This document shows, in pieces, positions 1 to 6,732 of a DNA stretch of 21,912 bases; the stretch's first letter is position 1; each line of letters begins with the position of its first letter. Source of the stretch: CALAMD01 sp035301025 (lineage in GTDB: Bacteria > Bacillota > Bacilli > Bacillales > Amphibacillaceae); the NCBI GenBank assembly GCA_035301025.1, contig DATGUV010000190.1, forward strand, positions 1 to 21,912, written 5' to 3'. A model generated the notes under the pieces. The model worked only from the letters and a program-made list of their open reading frames with translations. It was not told where the DNA came from and did no database searches. The translations under genes were made by a program, and so were the position numbers.

Positions 1-390
1 ACCGAAATCGATTTTAATTAGATGATTAGGCGTAACCAAAGCAGTTCCGGACCCGAAGTTGAATTTAATTAGACGATTATCGCAAATCAAAGCAGTTCCG
101 GACCTGATCTCGAATTTAATTAGATGATTAGGCGTAACCAAAGCAGTTCCGGCCCCGAAATCGAATTTAATTAGACGATTAGGCGTAATCAAAGCAGTTC
201 CGTCACCGAAATCGAATTTAATTAGATGATTAGACGTAATCAAAGCAGTTCCGGACCCGATCTCGAATTTAATTAGACGATTAGGCGTAATCAAAGCAGT
301 TCCGTCTCAAATTAGCGATTTACTTTGACGATTAAGGCGAAACCTCCTAGTTCCAGCTCATATCAACGACTTACTTTGACGCTTCTAACC
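1..390. repeat. 51-bp tandem repeat array (six good copies plus degenerate units)
   Basis: The motif GCAGTTCC recurs at 41, 92, 143, 194, 245 and 296, a period of exactly 51 bp. The first copy is cut by the window edge, so the array continues to the left. Copies alternate GATGATTA / GACGATTA (T,C,T,C,T,C), which gives a 102-bp higher-order unit. A seventh, diverged unit (TAGTTCC, TTCC at 351, still exactly 51 bp on) and a poorer eighth follow to about 390. Because 51 is divisible by 3, one - strand frame is stop-free from 306 to the window edge and would encode 17-residue repeats such as GTALITPNRLIKFEIGS, with R/H alternating. This frame has no ATG, and a TGA lies at 309-307, so coding is unproven. 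Confidence 0.93.
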
Positions 391-720
391 AATCATCCGC
401 ACCTAGCCACCGTCAAGAAAATCATCGAGGAACCCTCTGTAAGATTATGAAAATGTTTGAAACCAACGCCTCCATCTGTTGAAGAATATCTAAACCTGGT
501 CCATATTGAAGGGGAATCAAGTTCCTTTTCCTTCAAGTTCAACAAGTCATCCGCATATAATAAAAACATATAAAGCTACAACCGACGAAATAATTGTATG
601 TGGCGTAATTAAGCATACAGAAGATCATTGGGGTATAGGCATAGGATTTTATTTCCCGGGAAATAATTCGACAGAATGAGCGCAATGTACCCTTGGGTTG
701 TATGGTATACTATTTGCAAC
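391..720. other. Intergenic stretch without a recognisable gene
   Basis: No convincing coding frame on either strand. The region follows the degenerate end of the 51-bp array. A short motif CATCCGCA occurs at about 394 and again at about 549. In B. subtilis spoVT lies just upstream of yabM; nothing like SpoVT is visible here, so that gene is either to the left of the window or lost. An 18-bp palindrome sits at 649-666. Confidence 0.6.
649..673. promoter_or_regulatory. 18-bp perfect palindrome with adjacent Spo0A-box-like heptamer
   Basis: TTATTTCCCGGGAAATAA at 649-666 is a perfect inverted repeat centred on CCCGGG. Directly after it, TTCGACA at 667-673 is the reverse of the Spo0A box TGTCGAA (7 of 7). 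They lie about 180-200 bp upstream of yabM. This could be an operator, but a single heptamer match is expected by chance a few times in a window this size, so function is inference. Confidence 0.3.
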
Positions 721-826
721 AATGAATTTCATAATCCGTATGTTATGCTATGTTCATGTAGCTTGTATTTCCGTTTGTCTCAGGATGTCTTCGACTAGCT
801 TCTATCCGTAATTATGAAACTCACTC
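721..826. repeat. Dispersed palindromic element, copy 1 (MITE/REP-like)
   Basis: One end reads AATGAATTTCATAATCCGTA. The other, read on the - strand, is GAGTGAGTTTCATAATTACG. These imperfect terminal inverted repeats match the ends of the elements at 15302-15416, 18306-18425 and 21413-21482. The interior shares TTCATGTAG and TTCCGTT with the other copies. It ends about 10 bp before the yabM ribosome-binding site, so it sits in that gene's 5' leader or promoter region. Confidence 0.6.
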
Positions 827-851
827 GAATGTGTAAAGAAGGGCGTTTATC

Positions 852-2432
852 ATGACTGAAAAACATACAGATCAAGTAATGAAAGGTGCGCTCATATTAA
901 CGGTAGCAGGCATTTTAAGTAAAGTATTAAGTGCGAGTTATCGTGTTCCACTGCAAAACTTAACGGGTGATATTGGATTTTATACATATCAACAAATTTA
1001 TCCCATTCTCGGAATCGCGTTAATGATGGCTTTATATGGATTTCCTTCCGCCATCTCGATTGCTCGCGCACATATGGATTTACAAAATATCCCTGTCACT
1101 GTCCGGTCGTTTATGATGCCTATTGGACTAATTGTACTCGCAATCTGTAGCTTGTTTTTTATGGGTCTACTCATTTTTGGAGACAATCTAGCTCAATTGG
1201 TAGGAGATTATCGATTAACAGGCCCCTATCAACTAGCAGGTGTAGTCTTTCTATTTATTCCATTTACCTCCATGTTTCGAGGTTATTTCCAGGGAAATAA
1301 TATAATGCATCCAACAGCTTATTCCCAAATCGGTGAGCAAGTTGTTCGAGTCGTCATTATTATTGTAGGAGCGTATGCTACATACGTTGGATGGATTCAA
1401 GTAGATACGATTGGATATGTAGCCGTATTAGCAACCATTTGCGGAGGAATAACTGCCATCTGTATTGGATGCTACTATTTTCAAAAAGAGTCATTTCCTA
1501 AAGAAAGACAACAAACGAATATCCAGTGGGGTTTTTATATAAAAACGATTATTTTGTTTGGACTCGTAGCATCATTGAATCATATGATGTTGCTCATGTT
1601 GCAGTTCGTGGACACACTTACACTCGTTCCTCAACTAGAAAATTATGGACTCCCAAAAGAGGATGCTATGCGAATGAAAGGAATATTTGATCGGGGCCAA
1701 CCGTTGATTCAATTCGGGACAGTGTTAGGATCTTCCTTTGCTTTAGCTCTACTTCCAGCAATGTCTACGGCTACTTGGAAGAAGAAAGCTGACAATCTAC
1801 AAGAACATATATCAACTGCCTATGCTTGTAGTATTTATATTGCTACTGGGGCAACCATTGGATTGTTTATGTTATTTCCACAAGTAAATACATTGTTGTT
1901 TACAGATTCCTCTGGAACAAGTGCATTGCGTGTGCTCGTGTTGGCGATTATTTTAAGTTCCTCAGCAATCACCTTAATAGCCATTTTGCAAGGAGCTGGG
2001 AAAACGATTGAAACCGCTCTTGCTATTGGGTGTATGTGTATGATTAAATGGTTCTTAAATATGTGGCTTGTCCCATTATGGGGGATTACAGGTAGCGCAT
2101 GGGCGTCTGTAGGAAGCGTATCAATTGTGTGTGTATATTTGCTTTTACGAATGAGGAAAACATATGGAACGATTGTGAAGATTCCTATTGTGAAATTACG
2201 CGGACTATTATTTGCAAGTTTGCTTATGGGAGCATTTTTGTACGTCACTCAAATTGGATTTTCTCTTATCTCCTCCCCAAGCAGATGGATGCATCTCCTA
2301 TATATTACGTGTGCCGTTAGTATAGGAGGATATATATACATGTGGGCGTGCATCAGGTTCCAATTGATTACGAAAGACATGATTAAAGTATTTCCGGGCT
2401 CGACGATGATTCAAAAACTATATCGTTTGTAA
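852..2432 (+). CDS. yabM: YabM-like polysaccharide/lipid flippase family membrane protein
   Basis: 526-residue, very hydrophobic protein of the MATE/MurJ/SpoVB-like polysaccharide exporter superfamily. The N-terminus (MKGALILTVAGILSKVLSASYRVPLQN, split across helix 1) has the GxxxxxSKVLSxxYRVPLQ signature of SpoVB/YabM proteins, followed by repeated hydrophobic segments consistent with about 14 membrane helices. Family members move undecaprenyl-linked sugars or lipid II across the membrane; the substrate of YabM is not established. The ATG follows AAGAAGGG at a spacing of about 8 bp. The next gene, yabN, starts 13 bp after the stop, as in B. subtilis (about 530 residues there). The upstream gap carries a palindromic repeat, so transcription probably starts within or before it. 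Identification rests on sequence pattern plus synteny. Confidence 0.87.
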   Translation: MTEKHTDQVMKGALILTVAGILSKVLSASYRVPLQNLTGDIGFYTYQQIYPILGIALMMALYGFPSAISIARAHMDLQNIPVTVRSFMMPIGLIVLAICSLFFMGLLIFGDNLAQLVGDYRLTGPYQLAGVVFLFIPFTSMFRGYFQGNNIMHPTAYSQIGEQVVRVVIIIVGAYATYVGWIQVDTIGYVAVLATICGGITAICIGCYYFQKESFPKERQQTNIQWGFYIKTIILFGLVASLNHMMLLMLQFVDTLTLVPQLENYGLPKEDAMRMKGIFDRGQPLIQFGTVLGSSFALALLPAMSTATWKKKADNLQEHISTAYACSIYIATGATIGLFMLFPQVNTLLFTDSSGTSALRVLVLAIILSSSAITLIAILQGAGKTIETALAIGCMCMIKWFLNMWLVPLWGITGSAWASVGSVSIVCVYLLLRMRKTYGTIVKIPIVKLRGLLFASLLMGAFLYVTQIGFSLISSPSRWMHLLYITCAVSIGGYIYMWACIRFQLITKDMIKVFPGSTMIQKLYRL

Positions 2433-2445
2433 GGAGTGAGGCATC

Positions 2446-3909
2446 TTGGTGCATCAAATAGAAGTGATTGGTCTAGGATCCGGCACGATTGACCAATTGC
2501 CATATGGAATCTATAAAAAAATGACAGAAGCTAGTGAAACTGTATATACTCGAACAATGGATCATCCTGTGATTAAAACGTTGCAAGAAGAAGGCGTGAA
2601 ATTCCATTCATTTGATCGTGTGTATGAAAAACATGATCAGTTCGGGGAAGTGTATGAGGAAATTGTCGACGAGTTAGTACAAGCTGCAGAGACAGACCCG
2701 ATTATTTATACAGTCCCAGGCCACCCAATGGTTGCGGAGAAAACAGTTGAATTGTTGCTTGAGAGACTAGGAGTAAAGGTGCATATTTCAGGAGGAAAAA
2801 GTTTTTTAGATGATGTGTTTACAGCGGTACATATGGATCCAATAGATGGATTCCAATTCATTGACGCAACTGCATTTGACCCCTCAGACGTTACATATCG
2901 ACAGCATACAATTTTTTGCCAAGTGTATGACCAAATGGTTGCTTCAAACGTGAAACTAACATTATTAGAAGATTTACCACCATCTTTTGAGGTAGCAATC
3001 ATTGACCGAGCAGGAACGCCTGAGGAAGTCGTGCGTTATCTCCCGATTGAAGAATTAGACCGGGAAGTGTGGCAAAGTAATTTAATGGTCGTGTACGTGC
3101 CACCTGTAGACGATGCACTGCTTCACCATCAATGGAACACACTCCGAGATGTCATTGCGATCTTAAGAGGGCCAGATGGTTGTCCGTGGGATCAAAAACA
3201 AACCCATGAATCTTTGAGAAAATATGCACTTGAGGAAGTGTATGAATTAATCGAAGCGATTGATGCAGGGGATGACGACGCTATTATTGCAGAACTTGGA
3301 GACGTTCTCTTACAAGTTATGCTGCATAGTCAAATTGGGGAAGACAATGGGTATTTCACGATTAACGATGTTATTAAGTCTACTACAGATAAAATGATTC
3401 GCCGTCATCCCCATGTGTTCGGGGGTGCCATATTTTCTTCTGAGGAAGAATTGAAACAAGCGTGGGAAATGATTAAGCAACAAGAAAAGGGAGCAGCGTC
3501 AATAGAACAATGTTTTTTTGCTTCCATCCCAAAAAACAGTCCTGCCCTTATGCGCTCAGAAGATATTCAAAGAAAAGCAGTTGCTGTAGGTTTCGATTGG
3601 GAACACGTTGATCACGTGTGGGAAAAATTAACAGAAGAACTAGGAGAAGTGAAAGAAGCTATTGCTGAGGGAACGAAAGAAGAGATCGAAGACGAGTTTG
3701 GGGATGTGTTTTTTGTACTCGTAAATATTGCTAGGTATTATCACGTACATGCTGAATTAGCACTGCACCATGCAAATGAGAAATTTATGACTCGTTTTTC
3801 ATATGTGGAGGAACAACTTCGCATGCAAGGAAAAGGCGTAACAGATGCGGGAGATGATGAAGTGCATGGCTTATGGGAAGAAGCAAAAGAAAGGACGAAA
3901 AAACAATGA
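2446..3909 (+). CDS. yabN: YabN: tetrapyrrole-methylase-like domain fused to MazG nucleotide pyrophosphohydrolase
   Basis: 487 residues, close to B. subtilis YabN (about 489). Residues 1-220 form a tetrapyrrole (corrin/porphyrin) methylase fold, with IGLGSG at 8-13 and TVPGHPMVAEKT at 89-100. Residues 230-487 are a full MazG with two tandem all-alpha units. The first has LRGPDGCPWDQ (240-250), EEVYELIEA (263-271) and ELGD (283-286). The second has EELGEVKEA (397-405) and EDEFGD (415-420). The ExxE...ExxD residues bind Mg2+ for hydrolysis of NTPs to NMP and PPi. MazG is known as a house-cleaning enzyme; the role of the methylase half is unclear. The start is TTG at 2446, 9 bp after GGAG; GTG at 2449 is a second option. 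It overlaps rqcP by 4 bp (ATGA), indicating translational coupling. Confidence 0.93.
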   Translation: MVHQIEVIGLGSGTIDQLPYGIYKKMTEASETVYTRTMDHPVIKTLQEEGVKFHSFDRVYEKHDQFGEVYEEIVDELVQAAETDPIIYTVPGHPMVAEKTVELLLERLGVKVHISGGKSFLDDVFTAVHMDPIDGFQFIDATAFDPSDVTYRQHTIFCQVYDQMVASNVKLTLLEDLPPSFEVAIIDRAGTPEEVVRYLPIEELDREVWQSNLMVVYVPPVDDALLHHQWNTLRDVIAILRGPDGCPWDQKQTHESLRKYALEEVYELIEAIDAGDDDAIIAELGDVLLQVMLHSQIGEDNGYFTINDVIKSTTDKMIRRHPHVFGGAIFSSEEELKQAWEMIKQQEKGAASIEQCFFASIPKNSPALMRSEDIQRKAVAVGFDWEHVDHVWEKLTEELGEVKEAIAEGTKEEIEDEFGDVFFVLVNIARYYHVHAELALHHANEKFMTRFSYVEEQLRMQGKGVTDAGDDEVHGLWEEAKERTKKQ

Positions 3910-4172
3910 GACTTGATAAGTTTTTAAAAACATCTCGATTAATGAAACGAAGAACATTAGCTAAACAATTGGCAGATCAAGGTAGGGTGCAGATCAATGG
4001 TCAAGTGGCAAAAGCTGGTACAAATGTTGCAGTAAATGATGAAATCACCATTCAATTTGGGCAAACGAAGGTAACTGTGATCGTACAATCCATTCGCGAC
4101 GTCGTCAGGAAAGATGAAGCGGAAACATTGTACCGAATTGTGAGTGAAGAACGAATAAATAGTGATTCATAG
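3906..4172 (+). CDS. rqcP: RqcP (YabO), S4-domain ribosome-associated quality control factor
   Basis: 88-residue S4 RNA-binding protein, MRLDKFLKTSRLMKRRTLAK..., with the typical S4 pattern LDKFLK...RR.LAK...DQGRVQINGQVAK. B. subtilis YabO/RqcP (86 residues) is known to act with RqcH on stalled 50S subunits, where it helps add C-terminal alanine tails to incomplete peptides. The ATG at 3906 is chosen because it overlaps the yabN stop as ATGA and gives the family length. An in-frame ATG at 3873 would add 11 residues (MGRSKRKDEKT) lying wholly inside yabN and lacking family similarity. It is the last gene before a 67-bp gap preceding the sporulation genes yabP-yabQ. Confidence 0.93.
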   Translation: MRLDKFLKTSRLMKRRTLAKQLADQGRVQINGQVAKAGTNVAVNDEITIQFGQTKVTVIVQSIRDVVRKDEAETLYRIVSEERINSDS

Positions 4173-4239
4173 TTCTAACCTTGTCCACCTTCTCATAAAG
4201 TATTAAAAAGATGAATGTATGTGAGGGAAGGTGAAACAA

Positions 4240-4539
4240 GTGGAGCCATATAAGCGAGAAGTTTCTCCAGCAGTTGGACAAAGTCATACACTACAAGTAA
4301 ACAACCGAAAAACACTTGAGATTACTGGGGTTAAAGAGGTTGATAGTTTTGATAATGAAGAATTTTTATTAGAAACCGTTATGGGCTATTTAATTATTCG
4401 TGGGGAATATTTGCAACTGAACAACTTAGATGTCAATAAAGGAATTGTTTCGATTAAAGGAAAGGTTTATGAAATCTCATATGTGGATGAACAATCACAG
4501 GAGAAAGCTAAAAGCTTCTTTAGCAAACTCTTCCGATGA
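4240..4539 (+). CDS. yabP: YabP, sporulation protein
   Basis: 99-residue protein with the YabP/YqfC-family core: R.TLEITGVKEVDSFDNEEF (about residues 23-42), LLETVMGYLIIRGE, LNNLDVNKGIVSIKG, and a C-terminal KSFFSKLF. In B. subtilis yabP is in the mother-cell SigE regulon with yabQ; its molecular function is unknown. The start is placed at GTG 4240, preceded by AGGTGA at 6-bp spacing. An in-frame GTG at 4231 (three residues longer) sits too close to GAGGGAAG but cannot be excluded. The stop overlaps the yabQ start by 4 bp. The 4173-4230 gap is where a SigE promoter would be expected; TCATAAA at 4193-4199 is a possible -35, but I see no clean -10. Confidence 0.88.
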   Translation: MEPYKREVSPAVGQSHTLQVNNRKTLEITGVKEVDSFDNEEFLLETVMGYLIIRGEYLQLNNLDVNKGIVSIKGKVYEISYVDEQSQEKAKSFFSKLFR

Positions 4540-5135
4540 GTTTAGATGTACAATTTATGACGATGCTCGTAATGATAGTAGGTGGAATTTACTTAGGGCT
4601 GGCGAAAGATACTTTACGTAGATTCGCACCATTATGGGATTCTGGTGTTTTTCTGAAATACGGAATCGAAATTTCTTTTTGGTTTATGCAAACTGTGATT
4701 CTTTATTATGTTTTATTTTTAGTAAATGCCGGCGAGCTGCGACTTATTTTATTTGTTGCGCTTTTTCTTGGATTTTCCATGTATCAAGCATTATTTTCTC
4801 GTGTGTACGTGAAGATATTGGAATTGTTTATTCGAATCGGAAAAGGGATTTTCTTAAAAATTAAACAGATTGTAATCTTTCTATTCATTCGACCGATGCA
4901 GTTTCTATTTCGTGTATTAAAAAAATGCCTATGGTTCATTCTTATAGGTGTTGGGGCGGTTCTTCTCTTCCTCTTAAAAATGGTGTATTCTCCTGTTAGA
5001 TGGATCGGAAAAAGACTATATGCCTTACTTCCAAGTGAAATTACAAAATTTTTCCCCACACAAGAGCAGATTTATAGTATAATAAAAAACATAGCTCATT
5101 TGTGGAAAAAAATATGGTCATATCTTAGGAGGTAG
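4536..5135 (+). CDS. yabQ: YabQ, spore cortex membrane protein
   Basis: 199-residue integral membrane protein of the YabQ family (about 211 in B. subtilis). Hydrophobic segments lie around residues 5-23, 44-63, 68-88, 108-120 and 133-147, with a basic, amphipathic C-terminal third. The family-typical start region MSLDVQFMTMLVMIVGGIYLG...DTLRRF is clear. In B. subtilis YabQ localises to the forespore outer membrane and is required for cortex formation. Its ATG overlaps the yabP stop (ATGA), so the two are translationally coupled. The stop codon lies beside the divIC Shine-Dalgarno sequence (AGGAGGT, 5127-5133). A TATAAT at 5078-5083 within the 3' end could be a -10 for divIC, but its -35 match is poor. 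Confidence 0.9.
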   Translation: MSLDVQFMTMLVMIVGGIYLGLAKDTLRRFAPLWDSGVFLKYGIEISFWFMQTVILYYVLFLVNAGELRLILFVALFLGFSMYQALFSRVYVKILELFIRIGKGIFLKIKQIVIFLFIRPMQFLFRVLKKCLWFILIGVGAVLLFLLKMVYSPVRWIGKRLYALLPSEITKFFPTQEQIYSIIKNIAHLWKKIWSYLRR

Positions 5136-5141
5136 TGGCTC

Positions 5142-5522
5142 GTGTCTATGGAGAAAAGTTCAGTAACAAGAATGCATACCAATTATATGAAACAGTATGA
5201 CGCTTATGTTGAGAGGCAAAAGTTAAGAAAAAAGCGCCTATACAGACGGCTTGTTTTCTTTTCGATCATTGCCGTGCTCGCTATTGGGAGTATGACGGTG
5301 TATCATTTAAAGCAGAGGAGTCTCCATGCTGAAAAACAGGAGCAGTATGAAGAGCTTCAAGAAGAACTTGCGTCTTTACAACATACTGAAAGCAACTTGA
5401 CCGAGGAAATTTCATTACTTAAAAATGAAGAGTATATTTTAGAAATTGCCCGTTCGAATTATTTCTTTTCAAAAGAAGGCGAACTTATTTTTAAAATACC
5501 GGATGAGGAGCCATCTTATTGA
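5142..5522 (+). CDS. divIC: DivIC, cell division (septum) protein
   Basis: 126-residue bitopic protein of the FtsB/DivIC family (125 in B. subtilis). It has a short basic cytoplasmic N-terminus (RQKLRKKRLYRR, 25-36), one membrane helix at about 37-56, an extracellular coiled coil at about 60-95 rich in E/Q/L heptads (EKQEQYEELQEELASLQ), and a C-terminal EYILEIARSNYFFSKEGELIFKIP region. In the divisome it pairs with FtsL and DivIB to activate septal peptidoglycan synthesis. The start is GTG at 5142, 8 bp after AGGAGGT. The in-frame ATG at 5148 is two codons later but too far from that site. It follows yabQ by 6 bp, so it is probably cotranscribed. Confidence 0.93.
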   Translation: MSMEKSSVTRMHTNYMKQYDAYVERQKLRKKRLYRRLVFFSIIAVLAIGSMTVYHLKQRSLHAEKQEQYEELQEELASLQHTESNLTEEISLLKNEEYILEIARSNYFFSKEGELIFKIPDEEPSY

Positions 5523-5595
5523 CACCGCTTCACTTACTCGGCTATACTAGATGTAACGAATATTTTTTCAAAAAATAAGGAGGAGCATTTTTTTT

Positions 5596-5982
5596 ATGTC
5601 GATTGAAGTAGGCAGCAAAGTAAAAGGTAAGGTTACAGGTATCACAAATTTTGGTGCGTTTGTAGAGTTGTCGGAAAACAAAACAGGACTCGTTCACATT
5701 AGTGAAGTCGCTGATAGTTATGTGAAAGATATTAATGACTTTTTAACAGTTGGTGATGAAATCGAGGTTAAAATCATTAATGTTGAAAAGGACGGGAAAA
5801 TTGGCTTATCCATTAAGAAAGCAAAAGATAAACCAGCTCGTCCACAAAGAAGTAGTCGCGAACGTGCCGAATCATTTGAAATGAAAATGAATAATTTCTT
5901 GAAAGATTCTGAGGACCGTTTAGCCTCTTTGAAGAAGCACACGGAATCCAGACGTGGAGGTCGAGGTGCTAAAAGGGGATAG
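5596..5982 (+). CDS. yabR: YabR, S1 RNA-binding domain protein
   Basis: 128 residues, the same length as B. subtilis YabR. Residues 3-73 are a single S1 (OB-fold) domain: VGSKVKGKVTGITNFGAFVELSENKTGLVHISEVA...V..GDEIEVKIINV...GKIGLSIK. The remainder is basic and of low complexity, ending RRGGRGAKRG, suiting RNA contact. S1-domain proteins of this group (general stress protein 13-like) bind RNA or ribosomes; the exact role is not known. A strong ribosome-binding site, AAGGAGGAGC, precedes the ATG. A 32-bp palindromic terminator follows at 6029-6060, closing the operon. Confidence 0.93.
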   Translation: MSIEVGSKVKGKVTGITNFGAFVELSENKTGLVHISEVADSYVKDINDFLTVGDEIEVKIINVEKDGKIGLSIKKAKDKPARPQRSSRERAESFEMKMNNFLKDSEDRLASLKKHTESRRGGRGAKRG

Positions 5983-6028
5983 CATTTGCTGTCTATGAAA
6001 GATGCTCTAATCAATATACTCATATAAC

Positions 6029-6063
6029 AAAACAGATACGAATATATTCGTATCTGTTTTTCG
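6029..6063. terminator. Rho-independent terminator after yabR
   Basis: 6029-6060 is a perfect 32-bp inverted repeat (half-site AAAACAGATACGAATA) running into TTTTT at the right and AAAA at the left. It can act in both directions and separates yabR from the convergent tRNA unit. Confidence 0.85.
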
Positions 6064-6106
6064 CTGTTTAGACAATAAAGAGAGTACTATAGAAAATCAT
6101 TTGAAT

Positions 6107-6152
6107 AAAAAACCAACCTCTTTTCTAGTTTCATAGAAAAGAGGTTGGTTTT
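6107..6152 (-). terminator. Terminator of the tRNA-Met unit
   Basis: 19-bp perfect stem (6109-6127 and 6134-6152, core CCAACCTCTTTTCTA) with a 6-nt loop. On the - strand the stem is followed by TTTTTT, so it fits best as the terminator of the - strand tRNA. The + strand tail (TTTTCTT) could also stop readthrough. Confidence 0.85.
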
Positions 6153-6158
6153 CTTAGA

Positions 6159-6232
6159 TAGCGGCGGAGGGGATCGAACCCCCGACCTTTCGGGTATGAA
6201 CCGAACGCTCTCGCCAGCTGAGCTACACCGCC
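6159..6232 (-). tRNA. tRNA-Met (CAT anticodon), elongator type
   Basis: A 74-nt cloverleaf on the - strand. Acceptor stem GGCGGTG / CGCCGCT (G1-U72 wobble), D stem GCTC/GAGC, anticodon stem TTCGG/CCGAA around loop TTCATAC (anticodon CAT), extra loop AGGTC, and T arm GGGGG-TTCGATC-CCCTC. The sequence closely resembles B. subtilis elongator tRNA-Met. It lacks the C1:A72 mismatch of initiators, and its acceptor stem is not that of tRNA-Ile2. CCA is not encoded (TCT follows the discriminator A), so it must be added by nucleotidyltransferase. B. subtilis also has tRNA genes between yabR and spoIIE. Confidence 0.95.
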
Positions 6233-6272
6233 ATACGGATAAAATATATCCTTCAAGAGAAGCACAAACAAT

Positions 6273-6301
6273 ATCATACAATAGGAACCTGTCCATGTCA
6301 A
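6273..6301 (-). promoter_or_regulatory. SigA promoter of tRNA-Met
   Basis: On the - strand, TTGACA (6301-6296), a 17-bp spacer, then TATGAT (6278-6273), about 40 bp before the tRNA 5' end. This is a near-consensus SigA promoter, as expected for a stable RNA gene. Confidence 0.85.
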
Positions 6302-6600
6302 CGACAAACTTATGGAAAGTTTTTGACTTTATGAAAGAAGTTCTGATGTTCGTTCATATGCTTAAATCGATAGGATCATAATTTGTGAAATACGTTTACG
6401 TTATGATGCTAATACATATGATCATATGTATTTTATGCTACGTCCATACAAATATATAATTCCGCTAGATTAGTTGAAACTACTTGCTGCATTAAAATCG
6501 TTCGTTTTTGGCACTTATGAAAATTACGCATGAAACAACAAACAAAATCAGAAGGAAATAGACGATTTTTTAAAAGCTTTGCTAGCGTTTTCATATCTTG
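6302..6600. other. Intergenic region between tRNA-Met and spoIIE control region
   Basis: No gene seen. It contains a 22-bp perfect palindrome at 6411-6432 (half-site AATACATATGA) of unknown role. The remainder is AT-rich and leads into the spoIIE promoter. Confidence 0.6.
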
Positions 6601-6611
6601 AATGATTGTTT

Positions 6612-6680
6612 TGTAGAAAGAACATCACTCTATTAGAAAAGCGTCGAACGATTTTTATATAGCTGCCCCTTATTTTGACA
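6612..6680 (+). promoter_or_regulatory. Candidate Spo0A boxes upstream of spoIIE
   Basis: Three 6-of-7 matches to TGTCGAA: TGTAGAA at 6612-6618, CGTCGAA at 6642-6648, and TGTCAAA on the - strand at 6680-6674, overlapping the -35. B. subtilis spoIIE is directly activated by Spo0A~P bound to boxes at and upstream of the promoter. The matches are imperfect, so the call leans on gene identity. Confidence 0.5.
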
Positions 6681-6707
6681 AAAAAAGAGAGAGAGTTATG
6701 TTTTAAT
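6675..6707 (+). promoter_or_regulatory. spoIIE promoter, SigA-type with 21-bp spacer
   Basis: A perfect -35 TTGACA (6675-6680) and TTTAAT (6702-6707) are separated by exactly 21 bp. The B. subtilis spoIIE promoter is known for the same overlong spacing, which makes it depend on Spo0A~P. TATGTT at 6697-6702 (16-bp spacing) is a weaker alternative -10. Confidence 0.7.
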
Positions 6708-6732
6708 GTGGCATAGAGGAGAGTGATCGTTG

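Noticed and set aside
1..303. CRISPR array
   Set aside because: The 51-bp units are contiguous and alike along their whole length. There are no unique spacers of constant size and no cas genes.
721..826. Insertion sequence or transposase gene linked to the palindromic elements
   Set aside because: No transposase coding sequence exists in the window. The elements are far too short to be autonomous.
1835..2248. 137-codon reading frame on the - strand opposite yabM
   Set aside because: A shadow of the hydrophobic yabM codons, with no independent support.
3873..3905. N-terminal extension of RqcP from ATG 3873
   Set aside because: It adds 11 residues inside yabN with no match to the family. ATG 3906 gives the ATGA overlap and usual length.
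6087..6381. Short reading frames on both strands across the tRNA and its terminator
   Set aside because: They overlap the tRNA-Met cloverleaf and a perfect hairpin, which explain the sequence.
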